Positions 53,008 through 63,054 are shown, numbered from the stretch's first letter. The stretch is 64,000 nt of DNA from Methanocella_A sp963792125 (GCA_963792125.1 CAWBVA010000012.1:744001-808000), one strand, 5' to 3'. Notes: generated from the sequence alone by a model not told the origin. Numbers and translations are program-made.

Positions 53008-55650
53008 TTATGGGGCACTCAGGTCTCTTTCCTTTGCCTTGAATGCCCTGGCCTCATGCTCGTTGCCGTCTACGTTCATGAACTGCTCTCCCAGCTTCTC
53101 CTTGATGTTCATCGTGTCGGAGTAGCCGTAGGCGAAGTTGTCGCCCTTCAGGATGACCGTCCGGCCCTTGAACTCCTTCTTGCGGGACTGGGCCGCTTTC
53201 ATCAGCGCCCCGAACTCCGTTACGGGCAGCTGCAGCTCGACAAAACTCTCGTTGCCCTTGAGCGCCGACTCCAGCAGCGCGTTCACGAACTCGGACTGCA
53301 GGTCCTTGTTCTTCTTTGACAGCTCTTTCCATTCGTTGAAGAACCGCTGCGCCGTCTTCGGGATGTCGTCGTAGCCGACGCCCCACAGATCAGCCACGTC
53401 CCTCAGGATGGTCTCGTGCCGCTGCACCTCGCCCATCGCCTGCTCGAGCGACTTGAACTCCAGACGGACCACGCCGTCCTGGATGCGTTCGCTGGACAGC
53501 ATCTTGATGAAGCCGACCTTCGACGTGTTGTCGACGTGTATGCCTCCGCAGGCCTCCACGTCGTAGCCGTCGACTATCACGATGCGCAGCGTCTTGCCGG
53601 GCACCGCGCCGCCCTGGTATATTCGCATGGAGTACTCCATCTCGGCCGCCGTGCGGGACATCTCCCGTATCCGGATGGGCACCTGCTTCATGACGAGGTC
53701 GTTGGCCGTACGCTCGATCTCCTGCAGTTGTTTGAAGTCGAGCGACTCGTAGTGCGTGATGTCAAGACGGGCTTTCTCGGGAGTCTTCTCCGCACCGGCC
53801 TGCCAGACGTGATCGCCCAGCACCTTCCTCGCCGCATAGTTGACGATGTGTGTGGCGCTGTGGTGGGCTGCGAGAATCCTGCGCCGGTCCCGGTCTACCT
53901 CGCCGGTGACTTTCGCCGTGTCGGAAGGCAGGGGGGACTCGAGGACGTGGACGATTACGCCGTCCTGCTTGTAGACGTCGATGACTTTGATGCCGTTGAT
54001 GAACCCGGTGTCGCTGGCCTGGCCGCCGCCCAGCGGGTAGAAGAGCGTCTTATCGAGGACGACTTTAGTCGGCGTGATCATCTTCAGAATGCCCGCCTCG
54101 AACCTGAACTCCTGCGGGTGCTCGTAGTACATCGGCACCGTCTTAGGCAGGCCCGTGGTCTCGTTCGCCTCGATCTTCCGGGACGCCTTCGCCTCGTGCC
54201 TCGCCTGCACCCGTGCATAGAAGTCCTCGGGTATCTGCACGTCCGGCTTGGCCTCCTTGATCAGCTCGGGCGAAATGCCCTGCGAATCATAGAGCTCGAC
54301 CAATTTCTCCGCCGTGAACGACTCCTTACTCTTTACCATGCGCTTGACGACGTCGCGGCTCTTGCGGCGCGATTCCTCGTAGCGCTTCTTCTCGACCTCA
54401 AGGATGTCGAACAGGCTGCCGTAGTCGTGCAGCTCGGTATACCACGAGCCGAACTCGTCGATGTGGGACCGGAACACGTCGTTCAGGTCGAGGTCCAGCT
54501 GGTACTGGTCGATGAGCGTCCAGCACCGGCGCAGCAGGTTCCGTAAATTATAGCCGCCGCCCACGTTGGAAGGCAGCGCGCCATCGTGGATCGCGACGAG
54601 CAGGCTGCGCGTATGGTCGGCAATAGCGTACAGCGACCGCATCCGGTAGACCTGGTCCTGCAGCGAGTCGATGTCGGTATCGAGCTGCCTGGCCACGTCG
54701 CGCCAGACAGAGTTGACATCCTCGATCTCGTCGACATTTAGGATGCCCGCATACTTCGCGAAGCGTGTCTGGAAGTCCCGGTCCGGTCGCCAGCCGACCT
54801 TGTGGTAGATGATCTCCATGGTCTTCGGGAAGGTCGCGTCGTACGACATCGGAAGGCCCTGGCTGAACCACGCCCAGCGCTCAAGCCCGGCACCCATGTC
54901 GATGACCTTAGTCCGCAGCTCGCGGAAGCCGCCGTCGGGGAGCTGCTCGTACTGCATGTACACCTGGTTGCCCAGCTCCAGGCCGCGGGAGAAGTACTCG
55001 ATGGACGGGCCGAAGTTGCCGCCGCCGGCCCAGACGTCCTCATGGAACACGATCTCATTAGCCGGTATGCCCAGGCCGCCTTTCGTGAGGAAGTGCTGGA
55101 TCTGCTCGATGCCCTCCTCCTTGAAGTAGACGTGCTTGTCAGGCGTATTAAACGTGTGCTGGCCGACCATGATGAAGCCGGTGTAGTGGCGGCCGGTGAT
55201 GCCCACATTGTCGATGTCCGGGAAGCGCAGGCAGAACTGCGGCTCCAGCACCGCGTCCGCGGGCGGCTCGATCTCGCCTGACACCACGTACGGCTGGAAG
55301 TCGTTGATGCCCGCCGCCACGAAGTAGAGGTCATCGTACCACCGGCTCACGACCGGGTAGCGCTCCAGCGGGACGTAGCCCCACGGCTCGAACGTCTTCA
55401 CGTACGTGTCCCACGCCTCTTTGTACCCGAACTTCTTCCGGGTGAGCGATTCGCCGATGAACCGGTAGCCGCCGCTGCACTCCGCCTCGTCGCAGTAGTC
55501 GCGTTCCGTCTGGCTCCAGAAGCCTCTGCCGCAGTGCTTGCACACGTGCCGGGAATAGCCCAGCCCGGTAAGCGTCTTCACCGGGTAGTACTTCTCGTAG
55601 TTCTTGGCGAACTCCGGCTTCATGAGCTTCTTGATCTGTTTGTCGTCCAT
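53008..55650 (-). CDS. alaS: Alanyl-tRNA synthetase (archaeal type)
   Basis: 880 residues from ATG 55650 (MDDKQIKKLMKPEF) with AAGGGA upstream; the open frame begins 5 codons earlier at a TTG. An N-terminal zinc ribbon CKHCGRGF...CDEAEC precedes the class II aminoacylation core (GPSIEYFSRGLELGN, MGAGLERW). The editing domain has the HHSATHIV zinc/His motif and ACGGIHVDNTSKVG. The C-terminal coiled part (residues 770-880) supports dimerisation. Intact. Confidence 0.96.
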   Translation of the reverse strand: MDDKQIKKLMKPEFAKNYEKYYPVKTLTGLGYSRHVCKHCGRGFWSQTERDYCDEAECSGGYRFIGESLTRKKFGYKEAWDTYVKTFEPWGYVPLERYPVVSRWYDDLYFVAAGINDFQPYVVSGEIEPPADAVLEPQFCLRFPDIDNVGITGRHYTGFIMVGQHTFNTPDKHVYFKEEGIEQIQHFLTKGGLGIPANEIVFHEDVWAGGGNFGPSIEYFSRGLELGNQVYMQYEQLPDGGFRELRTKVIDMGAGLERWAWFSQGLPMSYDATFPKTMEIIYHKVGWRPDRDFQTRFAKYAGILNVDEIEDVNSVWRDVARQLDTDIDSLQDQVYRMRSLYAIADHTRSLLVAIHDGALPSNVGGGYNLRNLLRRCWTLIDQYQLDLDLNDVFRSHIDEFGSWYTELHDYGSLFDILEVEKKRYEESRRKSRDVVKRMVKSKESFTAEKLVELYDSQGISPELIKEAKPDVQIPEDFYARVQARHEAKASRKIEANETTGLPKTVPMYYEHPQEFRFEAGILKMITPTKVVLDKTLFYPLGGGQASDTGFINGIKVIDVYKQDGVIVHVLESPLPSDTAKVTGEVDRDRRRILAAHHSATHIVNYAARKVLGDHVWQAGAEKTPEKARLDITHYESLDFKQLQEIERTANDLVMKQVPIRIREMSRTAAEMEYSMRIYQGGAVPGKTLRIVIVDGYDVEACGGIHVDNTSKVGFIKMLSSERIQDGVVRLEFKSLEQAMGEVQRHETILRDVADLWGVGYDDIPKTAQRFFNEWKELSKKNKDLQSEFVNALLESALKGNESFVELQLPVTEFGALMKAAQSRKKEFKGRTVILKGDNFAYGYSDTMNIKEKLGEQFMNVDGNEHEARAFKAKERDLSAP

Positions 55651-55892
55651 GGATGTTCCCTTCAATGAAAAATCGGTGAATGTGATGTCTTCTTCGCCCT
55701 ATGTGGCAGAGACGCATAAATTTATCGGTTTAGCTGGTTTTTGAGGGGCGCACGGGGAACTCACGGATAATATTCTCTCTCCCGTTTTACGGCCCTGGCG
55801 GCCTCGTGTCTTCGTACCCTTAGTGCCTTTGCGGTTACGGAAAGGTTTATTGTCTTTCAGTATAAAGAATAAGTCGCCTCTGGCGGTTTTAT

Positions 55893-56732
55893 ATGTCCGA
55901 TTCTCACGCCCAGCAACCGAAAAAGCGCTCGTTCAGCTTCGACGACATCATGTCGATCCTTGACGAAAGCAAGCCTGTTTCGACGGCCGTGCCCGCGACA
56001 GCAGAGTCGCCGGTCACAGAGCCCGCTCCCGTCGTCAGGGAACAGCCCGCGCAAGTGCCGGAGCCCGTAATTACGCAGGAGCCGGTAAAAGTAGCTGAGC
56101 CGGTAGCGACCGCACAGCCAGACTCGGCTATTGTAGACAGACTGCTGGCTGACTTCTCGGACAAGAACGCGGAGATCCTGCGCCTGAACAACGAGATCAT
56201 GCAGCTCAAGTTCGACGTAAAAGAGAAAGAGCTGAAGATCAGCAGCCTCGCCGCAGCCGAGACGGCGCTGAAGGAAAAAGAGGAAGCCGTCAAAGACAAG
56301 GATGCCACTATCAGGGACAGAGACGGGACCATCCGGGAGAAAGAGGCAGCCCTGAAGGAGAAGGACGCAGCCCTCGCGGAAAAAGAGGCAGCCCTGAAGG
56401 AGAAAGAGGCATTGCTGGCGGCAAAGGACGCGGAGATCAAGGCCTATGAAGCAAAGGCCGGAGAGCTCGAAGCTAAAATGAACGAGATGGCGGAGCAGCT
56501 TGGCATACTCCGCAAGTTTTCAGCCCGGGAGTCCGCGCGCGAGCCGTTCGAAGACGAAGCCCCGGCCGATAAGCCCGCTGATAATATACAGGAGCAGATG
56601 CCCGTTTCAGGGGACGACGACGTGGCGGCGATCTTCAGGAGGCTCGCTGAGGCGAAGACCGCGGAGCCTGAAGACGAAGAAGGCAAGGAAGCCCCGCGCC
56701 GGCCGAGGTCGGCCAAGCTCTACGACCTGTAA
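55893..56732 (+). CDS. Long coiled-coil protein with heptad repeats
   Basis: 279 residues, no membrane segment. Residues 1-70 are acidic/Pro-rich (FSFDDIMSILDE), 80-200 a continuous coiled coil with an almost exact heptad series KEKDAAL/AEKEAAL/KEKEALL, and the end is acidic with a basic PRRPRS tail. The repeats are also visible as 21-base periodic DNA. TATA-like AGTATAAAG lies about 30 bases upstream, so the leader is short. Scaffold role likely. Confidence 0.72.
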   Translation: MSDSHAQQPKKRSFSFDDIMSILDESKPVSTAVPATAESPVTEPAPVVREQPAQVPEPVITQEPVKVAEPVATAQPDSAIVDRLLADFSDKNAEILRLNNEIMQLKFDVKEKELKISSLAAAETALKEKEEAVKDKDATIRDRDGTIREKEAALKEKDAALAEKEAALKEKEALLAAKDAEIKAYEAKAGELEAKMNEMAEQLGILRKFSARESAREPFEDEAPADKPADNIQEQMPVSGDDDVAAIFRRLAEAKTAEPEDEEGKEAPRRPRSAKLYDL

Positions 56733-56794
56733 GCATTTGCAGGCCACAGAAAGCTTGATAGTCACATATCCCTTATTTTCAGTCGTGTCACGCT

Positions 56795-57574
56795 ATGGCG
56801 TTAAATGAGATGCCGGCCGTGAAGCTCACGGATGTTACGAAGAGGTACGGCGACCTGACTGCCGTCGACAACCTCAACCTGGAGATAAGGAGAGGCGAAG
56901 TCTTAGGCTTGCTGGGGCCGAACGGTTCGGGCAAGTCCACGACCATGAAGATGATGCTCGGGCTGATAGCGCCGACCTCTGGCACGGTGAATGTCCTCGG
57001 CTACGACGTGGTCCGCAGTCCCATCGAGGTACGGCGCAGGGTAGGCTACGTGCCCGAATCTCCCCGGGTCTACGAGTTCCTGACGGCCCTTGAGTTCCTG
57101 GACCTGACCGGGGACATCTACGGCATGACACCGGACGCCAAGAAGGAGCGCATCCACGAGTTCGTAGGCGCCTTCGACCTGGAAGGCCGGGAGGGCGACA
57201 TCATCAGCTCCTACTCGGACGGCATGAAGCAGAAGGTCGCCATCATTTCCGCACTGATGCACCGGCCCGAGTTCCTGATCATGGACGAGCCGCTGCGGGG
57301 CCTGGACCCCAAGTCGGCGAAGATCGTGAAGGACCTGCTGCACGAGCTTGCGGCGCAGGGCGTGACCACGGTTATCTCCACCCATGTGATGGAGATCGCC
57401 CAGGCCATGTGCGACCGGATCGCCATCGTATACCATGGTAAGCTCCTCGCGCTGGGGACCATGGACGAGATCCGGGAGAGCTCGAAGATGCCGGGCTCGG
57501 GCCTGGAGGACATCTTCCTGAAGCTGACCGGGACCGGCGATATCCGGCCGGTGGTGGAGGCGCTGACCCGGTGA
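56795..57574 (+). CDS. ABC transporter ATP-binding protein
   Basis: 259 residues. Walker A GPNGSGKST, Q-loop region GYVPESPRVYEFLT, a signature-like YSDGMKQKV (SDGMK instead of LSGGQ), Walker B FLIMDEPLRGLD, and the H-loop in ISTHVM. This is the ABC-2 exporter type. Its stop overlaps the permease start (GTGA). Confidence 0.92.
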   Translation: MALNEMPAVKLTDVTKRYGDLTAVDNLNLEIRRGEVLGLLGPNGSGKSTTMKMMLGLIAPTSGTVNVLGYDVVRSPIEVRRRVGYVPESPRVYEFLTALEFLDLTGDIYGMTPDAKKERIHEFVGAFDLEGREGDIISSYSDGMKQKVAIISALMHRPEFLIMDEPLRGLDPKSAKIVKDLLHELAAQGVTTVISTHVMEIAQAMCDRIAIVYHGKLLALGTMDEIRESSKMPGSGLEDIFLKLTGTGDIRPVVEALTR

Positions 57575-59238
57575 GCCTGAAGAACGTCCTGCGGCTCTAC
57601 GGCGTATACAGCAAGTCCTACCGGCTGATCGCGAAGGGCAAGTTCCGGAATTACAGGGACAACCGGTGGAAGAACTATGCCGCATACACGCTTTTGTTGC
57701 TGTTAGGCGCCGGGATTGGCGGCCTGATAGCCCTGGGCATCAACGCTATAGGCGGCGACCTGGTGCAGATACGGGACGGGGCGGCGGGCATCTTCGTGTC
57801 TCTCCCGGTCATAGCCGTCCTGTACAGCCTCTACTTCACCCAGATGAGCCAGATACAGCGGATGGGCGCGAATACTATGGTCCAGCCGATCTACTGGTTC
57901 CCGGTGACATGGGAGGAGCACACGCTGGCGTCCATCCTCATGAGCATGACGGCTCCGCTGGCCATCACCCTCATACTAATCCCGGTCATCCTTATCCCTT
58001 CCTTTGTGATCGGCGTGCTGCCGCTGGGCATGCTGACGATCGTCGCTCTAATCGCCGGGATGGCAATGACCGGGGCGACTTCCGAGATACTGAAGGGCAT
58101 CCAGGCCAGGATTGTCGGGGCGCTCTCGAAACGCGCCGGGCGGCTGACAGTATGGGTACGGTTCCTGGCGACGCTGGCCATTTTCACCCTGGTCTACGTC
58201 TTCTACTTCGCCATCAACCGCGCGGACATCATGTCGCTGGTGCAGTCGCTGGCCAGCGGTATCATCATCGCGTGGTTCATACCGTACCTGTGGCCGGGCA
58301 TCGCCCTGTACGAGGTCTATCACGGGTCGTGGCCGATGGCGGCCCTGTTTACGGTCGCGTCGGCGGCATTCGTCTGGATATTATACCGGCTGGCCGTCCG
58401 TTCCAATGTGAAGTTCGCGCTGCAGGACTCGTCTGCCATAAGGATATCGGGCGGCCCCTACGTGCCGAAGCGCGGCCTGCTCCGGCGGATGGGCATCTCC
58501 CAGGCCGTGGCGGCGATCATGCGCAAGGACCTGAGGGCGTATACCCGGCGCCAGGAACTCATGTACGTGTTCGTCATGCCCATCGTCTTCGTGGTCTCCA
58601 CCATGATGCCTGTCATGGCCGGAAGATCGGGGCCGGACACCTTCACGTTCTTTTACCTTGCGCTGGAGCCTGCGGCGGTCCTCGTGGTCTTCCTCGCCAG
58701 CTCCGTCGTCGGTTCCGAAGGCGACCGGCGCTGGTATCTCTTTATGTCGCCGGTGTCGCCGCGGAGCTTCGTCAGGGCCAAATACCTGTTCTGCACGATC
58801 GCTGGGGCAGCGGTCGCACTGGCGTCCGTCGCCATCGCCAGCCTGATCTTTTCGCCCACCCCGTACATGATCGCCACGGGCATCATCGAATCGCTGCTGC
58901 TGACTTTCGTGATTGGCATCGTCGCGCTGTCTTTCGGCATCCGGGGCGCCGACTTCCGGGAGGCGCCCCGGCAGCGGACCATCCAGCCGGTGTGGATGGC
59001 GATATGCATGATGGCCTCGATTGTCTTCGCGCTGATCGTTGTCCTGCCGGTCCTTGCATATGGCGCCGCGGACACGTTCAGTAGTTACCTGCCCGGGACG
59101 CTGCCTTCGCCCATGCCCCACGCGTACCTGTTCGCCGCATGGCTGATCAGCGGGCTCCTCGCGCTGGCAGTCGGCGCAGTGTTCTACATCGTCTCTGTAC
59201 GCTTCGCAGGGGACCTGTTTAAAAGTATGGACACGTAA
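57571..59238 (+). CDS. ABC-2 type transporter permease
   Basis: 555 residues from GTG 57571. About 12 membrane segments, e.g. AAYTLLLLLGAGIGGLIALG at residues 32-51 and paired C-terminal helices. It lacks a soluble substrate-binding partner, so export is more likely than import. Substrate unknown. It is 34 bases from glnA. Confidence 0.85.
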   Translation: MSLKNVLRLYGVYSKSYRLIAKGKFRNYRDNRWKNYAAYTLLLLLGAGIGGLIALGINAIGGDLVQIRDGAAGIFVSLPVIAVLYSLYFTQMSQIQRMGANTMVQPIYWFPVTWEEHTLASILMSMTAPLAITLILIPVILIPSFVIGVLPLGMLTIVALIAGMAMTGATSEILKGIQARIVGALSKRAGRLTVWVRFLATLAIFTLVYVFYFAINRADIMSLVQSLASGIIIAWFIPYLWPGIALYEVYHGSWPMAALFTVASAAFVWILYRLAVRSNVKFALQDSSAIRISGGPYVPKRGLLRRMGISQAVAAIMRKDLRAYTRRQELMYVFVMPIVFVVSTMMPVMAGRSGPDTFTFFYLALEPAAVLVVFLASSVVGSEGDRRWYLFMSPVSPRSFVRAKYLFCTIAGAAVALASVAIASLIFSPTPYMIATGIIESLLLTFVIGIVALSFGIRGADFREAPRQRTIQPVWMAICMMASIVFALIVVLPVLAYGAADTFSSYLPGTLPSPMPHAYLFAAWLISGLLALAVGAVFYIVSVRFAGDLFKSMDT

Positions 59239-59240
59239 TC

Positions 59241-59250
59241 CTTATATCCG
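59241..59250 (+). promoter_or_regulatory. TATA box of glnA
   Basis: CTTATATCCG is centred 27-28 bases before ATG 59273, which suggests a leaderless glnA transcript starting near 59271. An ATG at 59264 would then be upstream of the transcript start. The box overlaps no repressor-like palindrome that I could see. Confidence 0.5.
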
Positions 59251-59272
59251 ATAGAGCTCCAAAATGTTGCCT

Positions 59273-60610
59273 ATGAGTAAAATGACAAAGGACGCTGTTC
59301 TGAAGAAGGCGGAACAGCTCAAAGTCGAATTCGTCAAGCTCCAGTTCACCGACGTCCTGGGCACGACCAAGAACGTGGCCCTGCCGGTCAAGCAGCTCGA
59401 AAAGGCGCTGGACGGCGACGTCATGTTCGACGGCTCGTCCATCGAGGGCTTCGTCCGCATCGAGGAGTCCGACATGTACCTGAAGCCGGACCTCGACACA
59501 TTCACTCTCATTCCCTGGCAGAGCGAGTACGGGAACGTGGCCCGGCTCGTCTGCGACGTGTACCTGCCGAACGGCAAGCCGTTCCCGGGCGACCCGCGAG
59601 TCAACCTCAAGCGGGTCATCAAGGAGGCCGAGGCCGCCGGGTTCGTCATGAACGCCGGCCCGGAGCCGGAGTTCTATCTCTTCGAGAGGACCGAGGAAGG
59701 CGTCCCGACCATACAGACCAAGGACAAGGGCGGCTACTTCGACCTCTCGCCCATCGACCTGGGCGACGAGGTACGCCGCGCCATGGTCATGGCGCTGGAG
59801 AGCATGGGGTTCGAGATCGAGGCGTCCCACCACGAGGTGGGCGAAGGCCAGCAGGAGATCGACTTCAAGTACGCCGACGCGCTGGCCACCGCGGACAACA
59901 TCGCGACCTTCAAGTTCGTGGTGCGCAAGATCGCCATCAACTACGGCATGCACGCTACCTTCATGCCGAAGCCTGCGTTCGGCAAGGCAGGCACAGGCAT
60001 GCACATCCACCAGTCGCTGTTCAAGAAGGGCGGCAAAGTCAACGCCTTCTACGACGAAAACGGGAAGTACCAGCTCAGCAAGATCGGGCTGCAGTACATC
60101 GCCGGCCTGCTCACCCACGCCAGGGGCTACTGCGCGGTCACCAACCCGCTGGTCAACTCGTACAAGCGACTTGTGCCCGGCTACGAGGCGCCCGTCTACA
60201 TCGCCTGGTCCGAGAAGAACCGCTCTCCGCTGGTCCGCATCCCCGCCCGCAGGGGCATCGGCACCAGGGCGGAACTGCGCTGCCCCGACCCGGCGTGCAA
60301 CCCGTACCTCGCACTGGCCGTCTCGCTGAAGGCAGGCCTGGACGGCATCAAGAGAAAGCTCGACCCCGGCGACCCGGTGAACCTGAACATCTACCACCTG
60401 ACCGAAGAGGAGCGCAAGCACTACGGCATCCGCAATCTGCCAGCCAATTTATCGGAGGCGCTTGACGAGCTCGAGGCCGACGACGTGATGAAGAGCGCCC
60501 TCGGCGAGCACATCTACGACCGGTTCATGACCGCCAAGCGGATAGAGTGGGACGAGTACCGGCAGCAGGTCCACCAGTGGGAACTGGACCAGTATCTGGG
60601 CTTGTATTAG
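59273..60610 (+). CDS. glnA: Glutamine synthetase, type I
   Basis: 445 residues; makes glutamine from glutamate, ammonia and ATP. PEPEFYLFE, GQQEIDFKYADALATADN and GMHIHQSL are the metal/Glu-binding segments, and YEAPVYIAWSEKNRSPLVRIP the substrate flap. It is the short GSI-alpha form, without the insertion and adenylylation tyrosine of GSI-beta enzymes. ATG 59273 (MSKMTKDAVLKK) is chosen over ATG 59264 on TATA spacing. Confidence 0.96.
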   Translation: MSKMTKDAVLKKAEQLKVEFVKLQFTDVLGTTKNVALPVKQLEKALDGDVMFDGSSIEGFVRIEESDMYLKPDLDTFTLIPWQSEYGNVARLVCDVYLPNGKPFPGDPRVNLKRVIKEAEAAGFVMNAGPEPEFYLFERTEEGVPTIQTKDKGGYFDLSPIDLGDEVRRAMVMALESMGFEIEASHHEVGEGQQEIDFKYADALATADNIATFKFVVRKIAINYGMHATFMPKPAFGKAGTGMHIHQSLFKKGGKVNAFYDENGKYQLSKIGLQYIAGLLTHARGYCAVTNPLVNSYKRLVPGYEAPVYIAWSEKNRSPLVRIPARRGIGTRAELRCPDPACNPYLALAVSLKAGLDGIKRKLDPGDPVNLNIYHLTEEERKHYGIRNLPANLSEALDELEADDVMKSALGEHIYDRFMTAKRIEWDEYRQQVHQWELDQYLGLY

Positions 60611-60699
60611 ACAATATATCAGGGCGGCCTTCCTGGCCGTCGCTTTTTCCTTTTATTATATTACTCACAGTCGACAGCGGCCCTCACATGCACGAGCGA

Positions 60700-61200
60700 C
60701 TATTTCGGACAGGAAATGAGCAGATAACGATGGCCGAGGGCATCGCGGGCATACTCGATACATACGTCGTATCTGCCCGACCGTAAGATCACGTAGCTGT
60801 CATCAGTCGACTGGAATATCGCCCTTTCGTCGACGATGACAGCCTTCTTCGTCCCGCTGACTTTATAGTAGATCGTCCCTTGATGGCCGTTACCCGAATC
60901 AGGGTCATATCCAAATGACAGGTATTCCAGCCCGTCGGGCAGCTCAAGCTCGATGGCCCGGAACGCGCCTTGCGGAGAACAGGGATCGTCCAGGTTGCGA
61001 GGGGCCATAGATAGCAGGAAACGGCAGTCGTTAGCCATTGCACTGGCCTGGCGGTCCACAGTGGCAAGTTGCACTGCTGGTACAGCATTTGTCAGTCCAA
61101 AAGCCGCAAGTCCCGTAATGATAGCCATGATAAGTACAGTAGCGACCAGTGCGACGGGGATCGAATCTGCTGCGCTGTCGTCACGGGCTATCGATGCCAT
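60700..61200 (-). CDS. Pilin-like single-pass exported protein
   Basis: 166 residues from ATG 61200 (MASIARDDSAADSIPVALV). The N terminus, short charged then a 22-residue hydrophobic helix (IPVALVATVLIMAIITGLAAFGL), resembles archaeal type IV pilin-like proteins, with a processing-site-like charge before it. The rest is a beta-rich exported domain with a few Cys. Its start overlaps the end of the ATPase gene by 20 bases, so they are translationally coupled. Confidence 0.72.
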   Translation of the reverse strand: MASIARDDSAADSIPVALVATVLIMAIITGLAAFGLTNAVPAVQLATVDRQASAMANDCRFLLSMAPRNLDDPCSPQGAFRAIELELPDGLEYLSFGYDPDSGNGHQGTIYYKVSGTKKAVIVDERAIFQSTDDSYVILRSGRYDVCIEYARDALGHRYLLISCPK

Positions 61201-62371
61201 AGACCTCCGGCTCACCTCCGCCGTGGGCGCTGACACGCGGGCGTACCCTGATGATGTGGTAGGACTCGGTGGCGTCGTCCAGCACGATTGCCGCCCCTTT
61301 CGCCGTGCCCAGGCGTGCCATCGCCTCCTTGATCGGCTCTTTTACATAGATCGGCCTCGCCCGCTCCAGCGCCTCGATGTCGTCCCTCAAAGTGAGGCGG
61401 TGAGAAATAAGGACGTCCGCCTGGGACAGGACATCATAGCCCAGTGCCGATGGACGCTGCGTGGCCAGCACCAGCGACAGGCCTGGCTGTCGACCCTGGC
61501 GGAGCCACTCGTTGATCAGCACCCGGCCCGCGCCTCCATCGGCGAACATGTGGGCCTCGTCTATCATCATCCAGACCAGAGGCACATCCCGCTTTCCTGT
61601 AGTCTCACTACGCCTGGCCCGGACGCGCACATCGTAGAGCGCCCGGGCGAGGGAGGCGACGGCACAGGAGCGTATTCCGGGGTCGTGGCCGTAGCCGCTC
61701 AGGTCGATTACGCTGACGGCCCCTGGTTCCAGCAGGCGATCAAAGGTGCCGTCTTCCGAGAAGAGTTGCCATGAGGCGACCATTGACAACAACCCGCAGA
61801 GAGACGACCTGATCTCAGGTGGAGTGTCCGACGATGCGATCTCTTCCGACAGTTGCTCTATGTCGAACCGGCCGAGCCTGACGATGGCGCCTATTAGTGT
61901 GGCACCATGCCCGCTGAGTGGGTCGACGCCCAGCAGTTCGCAATAATCGTAGGGCGATAGCGAGCCTGTAGGTATCTCGAACGGGCTTGCGCCGGGCGGA
62001 GCCCTTTCGAGAAACGGTACAGGGGCAAAAGCCCTGATGCCGATGCCGGCGGGCAACAGGCCCCATCTGGCAAGATCGCTCTGTTGCGAAGGCGCATACA
62101 TCTGGCTGAATATGCCCATGGTGTCGATGACGATGACGGTAAAATTGCGACGTATGGCGTCCGGCAGCCGGGCGAACTCCTCTGCCAGCACGCCCATGGT
62201 ATAGGACTTGCCGTAGCCCCTCTTGCCGCAGATAACCACGGCATGTGGCTTGAGCACATCAAGGAATATCCTGGCGCCGGCCGAGCCGTCCAGTGCCATG
62301 TACCTGCCTATGTAGAGTCGACCGTCCCGGGAATCGTCGGGCCTGCCCAGCAGGTATTGCTTCTCGCCCAT
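61181..62371 (-). CDS. HerA/VirB4-like ATPase
   Basis: 396 residues. Walker A is CGKRGYGKSYT (residues about 48-58), Walker B WMMIDEAHMFAD, sensor/arginine region VLATQRPSALGYDVLSQADVLISHRL. This is the HerA/FtsK-like family of ring ATPases, which move DNA or drive secretion. It lacks the HAS barrel of genuine HerA and no NurA nuclease is nearby. The partner is the overlapping pilin-like gene, so a membrane-surface role is possible. ATG 62371. Confidence 0.82.
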   Translation of the reverse strand: MGEKQYLLGRPDDSRDGRLYIGRYMALDGSAGARIFLDVLKPHAVVICGKRGYGKSYTMGVLAEEFARLPDAIRRNFTVIVIDTMGIFSQMYAPSQQSDLARWGLLPAGIGIRAFAPVPFLERAPPGASPFEIPTGSLSPYDYCELLGVDPLSGHGATLIGAIVRLGRFDIEQLSEEIASSDTPPEIRSSLCGLLSMVASWQLFSEDGTFDRLLEPGAVSVIDLSGYGHDPGIRSCAVASLARALYDVRVRARRSETTGKRDVPLVWMMIDEAHMFADGGAGRVLINEWLRQGRQPGLSLVLATQRPSALGYDVLSQADVLISHRLTLRDDIEALERARPIYVKEPIKEAMARLGTAKGAAIVLDDATESYHIIRVRPRVSAHGGGEPEVYGIDSP

Positions 62372-62445
62372 ACTTATTTACAATAATTTGCAAGTTAATA
62401 AATGTTAGCATGAACGGTTATATGACAGAATGCCAATGATCGTAT

Positions 62446-63054
62446 ATGCAACTCTGGCGGTTCCACAGGAAAAGTGTCGGGATGTGGGTGATAGAGTCCA
62501 ACCGCAGCCTGTTCCGGTACCCGCTTGTGCCTGGCGTCGACCACTCGGAGCCGGCCAGAGAATATTTCAACTACATGCAGATGGTGCTGGATGCGGCAGC
62601 AGACCTGCTTTCCCTCCGCTATGTCGAGAACCCGCCAGGGCACGTGATCATGAAAAGCTTTGCGCAGCTATTGCCTCCGGAAGTCCGGAAGGAGCTGATT
62701 CTTTCCTGGGATGCGGAGGCTGAAAACACGGGCGAGTGGAGGCCTGCAGCCCTCTTCGGCGGCCTGTCCCGCATCCACGTTAAAGAGGACACGGCCGTGC
62801 TGCCGGTGGAAATCCCCGACGTGCTGCGGCTCTGCCTCGTAGCTGCGGACGACCGGTACCTGCTTACGCTGGTCACCAACTGCGACCTATGGCTGGACCG
62901 GTTCATCTCCGGCGAGGACAATGCGGAGGCGGGCTCGCTGAACGCGTCGGCCCTTGGCAGGATGATCGAACGCCTTGAAATCGCCATGGACGGGAGAGTC
63001 GTCTCTTTCACGTCCGAGATGGGCATCCCTGTCAACGAGCGCGGCTTCAGCTGA
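62446..63054 (+). CDS. Orphan protein, unknown function
   Basis: 202 residues from ATG 62446, or 190 from ATG 62482 (MWVIESNRSLFRYP) with CGGG before it; a TATA-like CGTATATG near 62440 makes the second start more likely. Mixed alpha/beta, no membrane segment and no recognised domain. Divergent from the HerA-like ATPase, 74 bases apart, and overlapping the 3' end of the phosphoribosyltransferase gene by 8 bases. Confidence 0.6.
   Translation: MQLWRFHRKSVGMWVIESNRSLFRYPLVPGVDHSEPAREYFNYMQMVLDAAADLLSLRYVENPPGHVIMKSFAQLLPPEVRKELILSWDAEAENTGEWRPAALFGGLSRIHVKEDTAVLPVEIPDVLRLCLVAADDRYLLTLVTNCDLWLDRFISGEDNAEAGSLNASALGRMIERLEIAMDGRVVSFTSEMGIPVNERGFS

Noticed and set aside
53416..54546. 376-codon plus-strand frame
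   Set aside because: Antisense of alaS.
59219..60421. 400-codon minus-strand frame
   Set aside because: Antisense of glnA, which is fully conserved on the plus strand.
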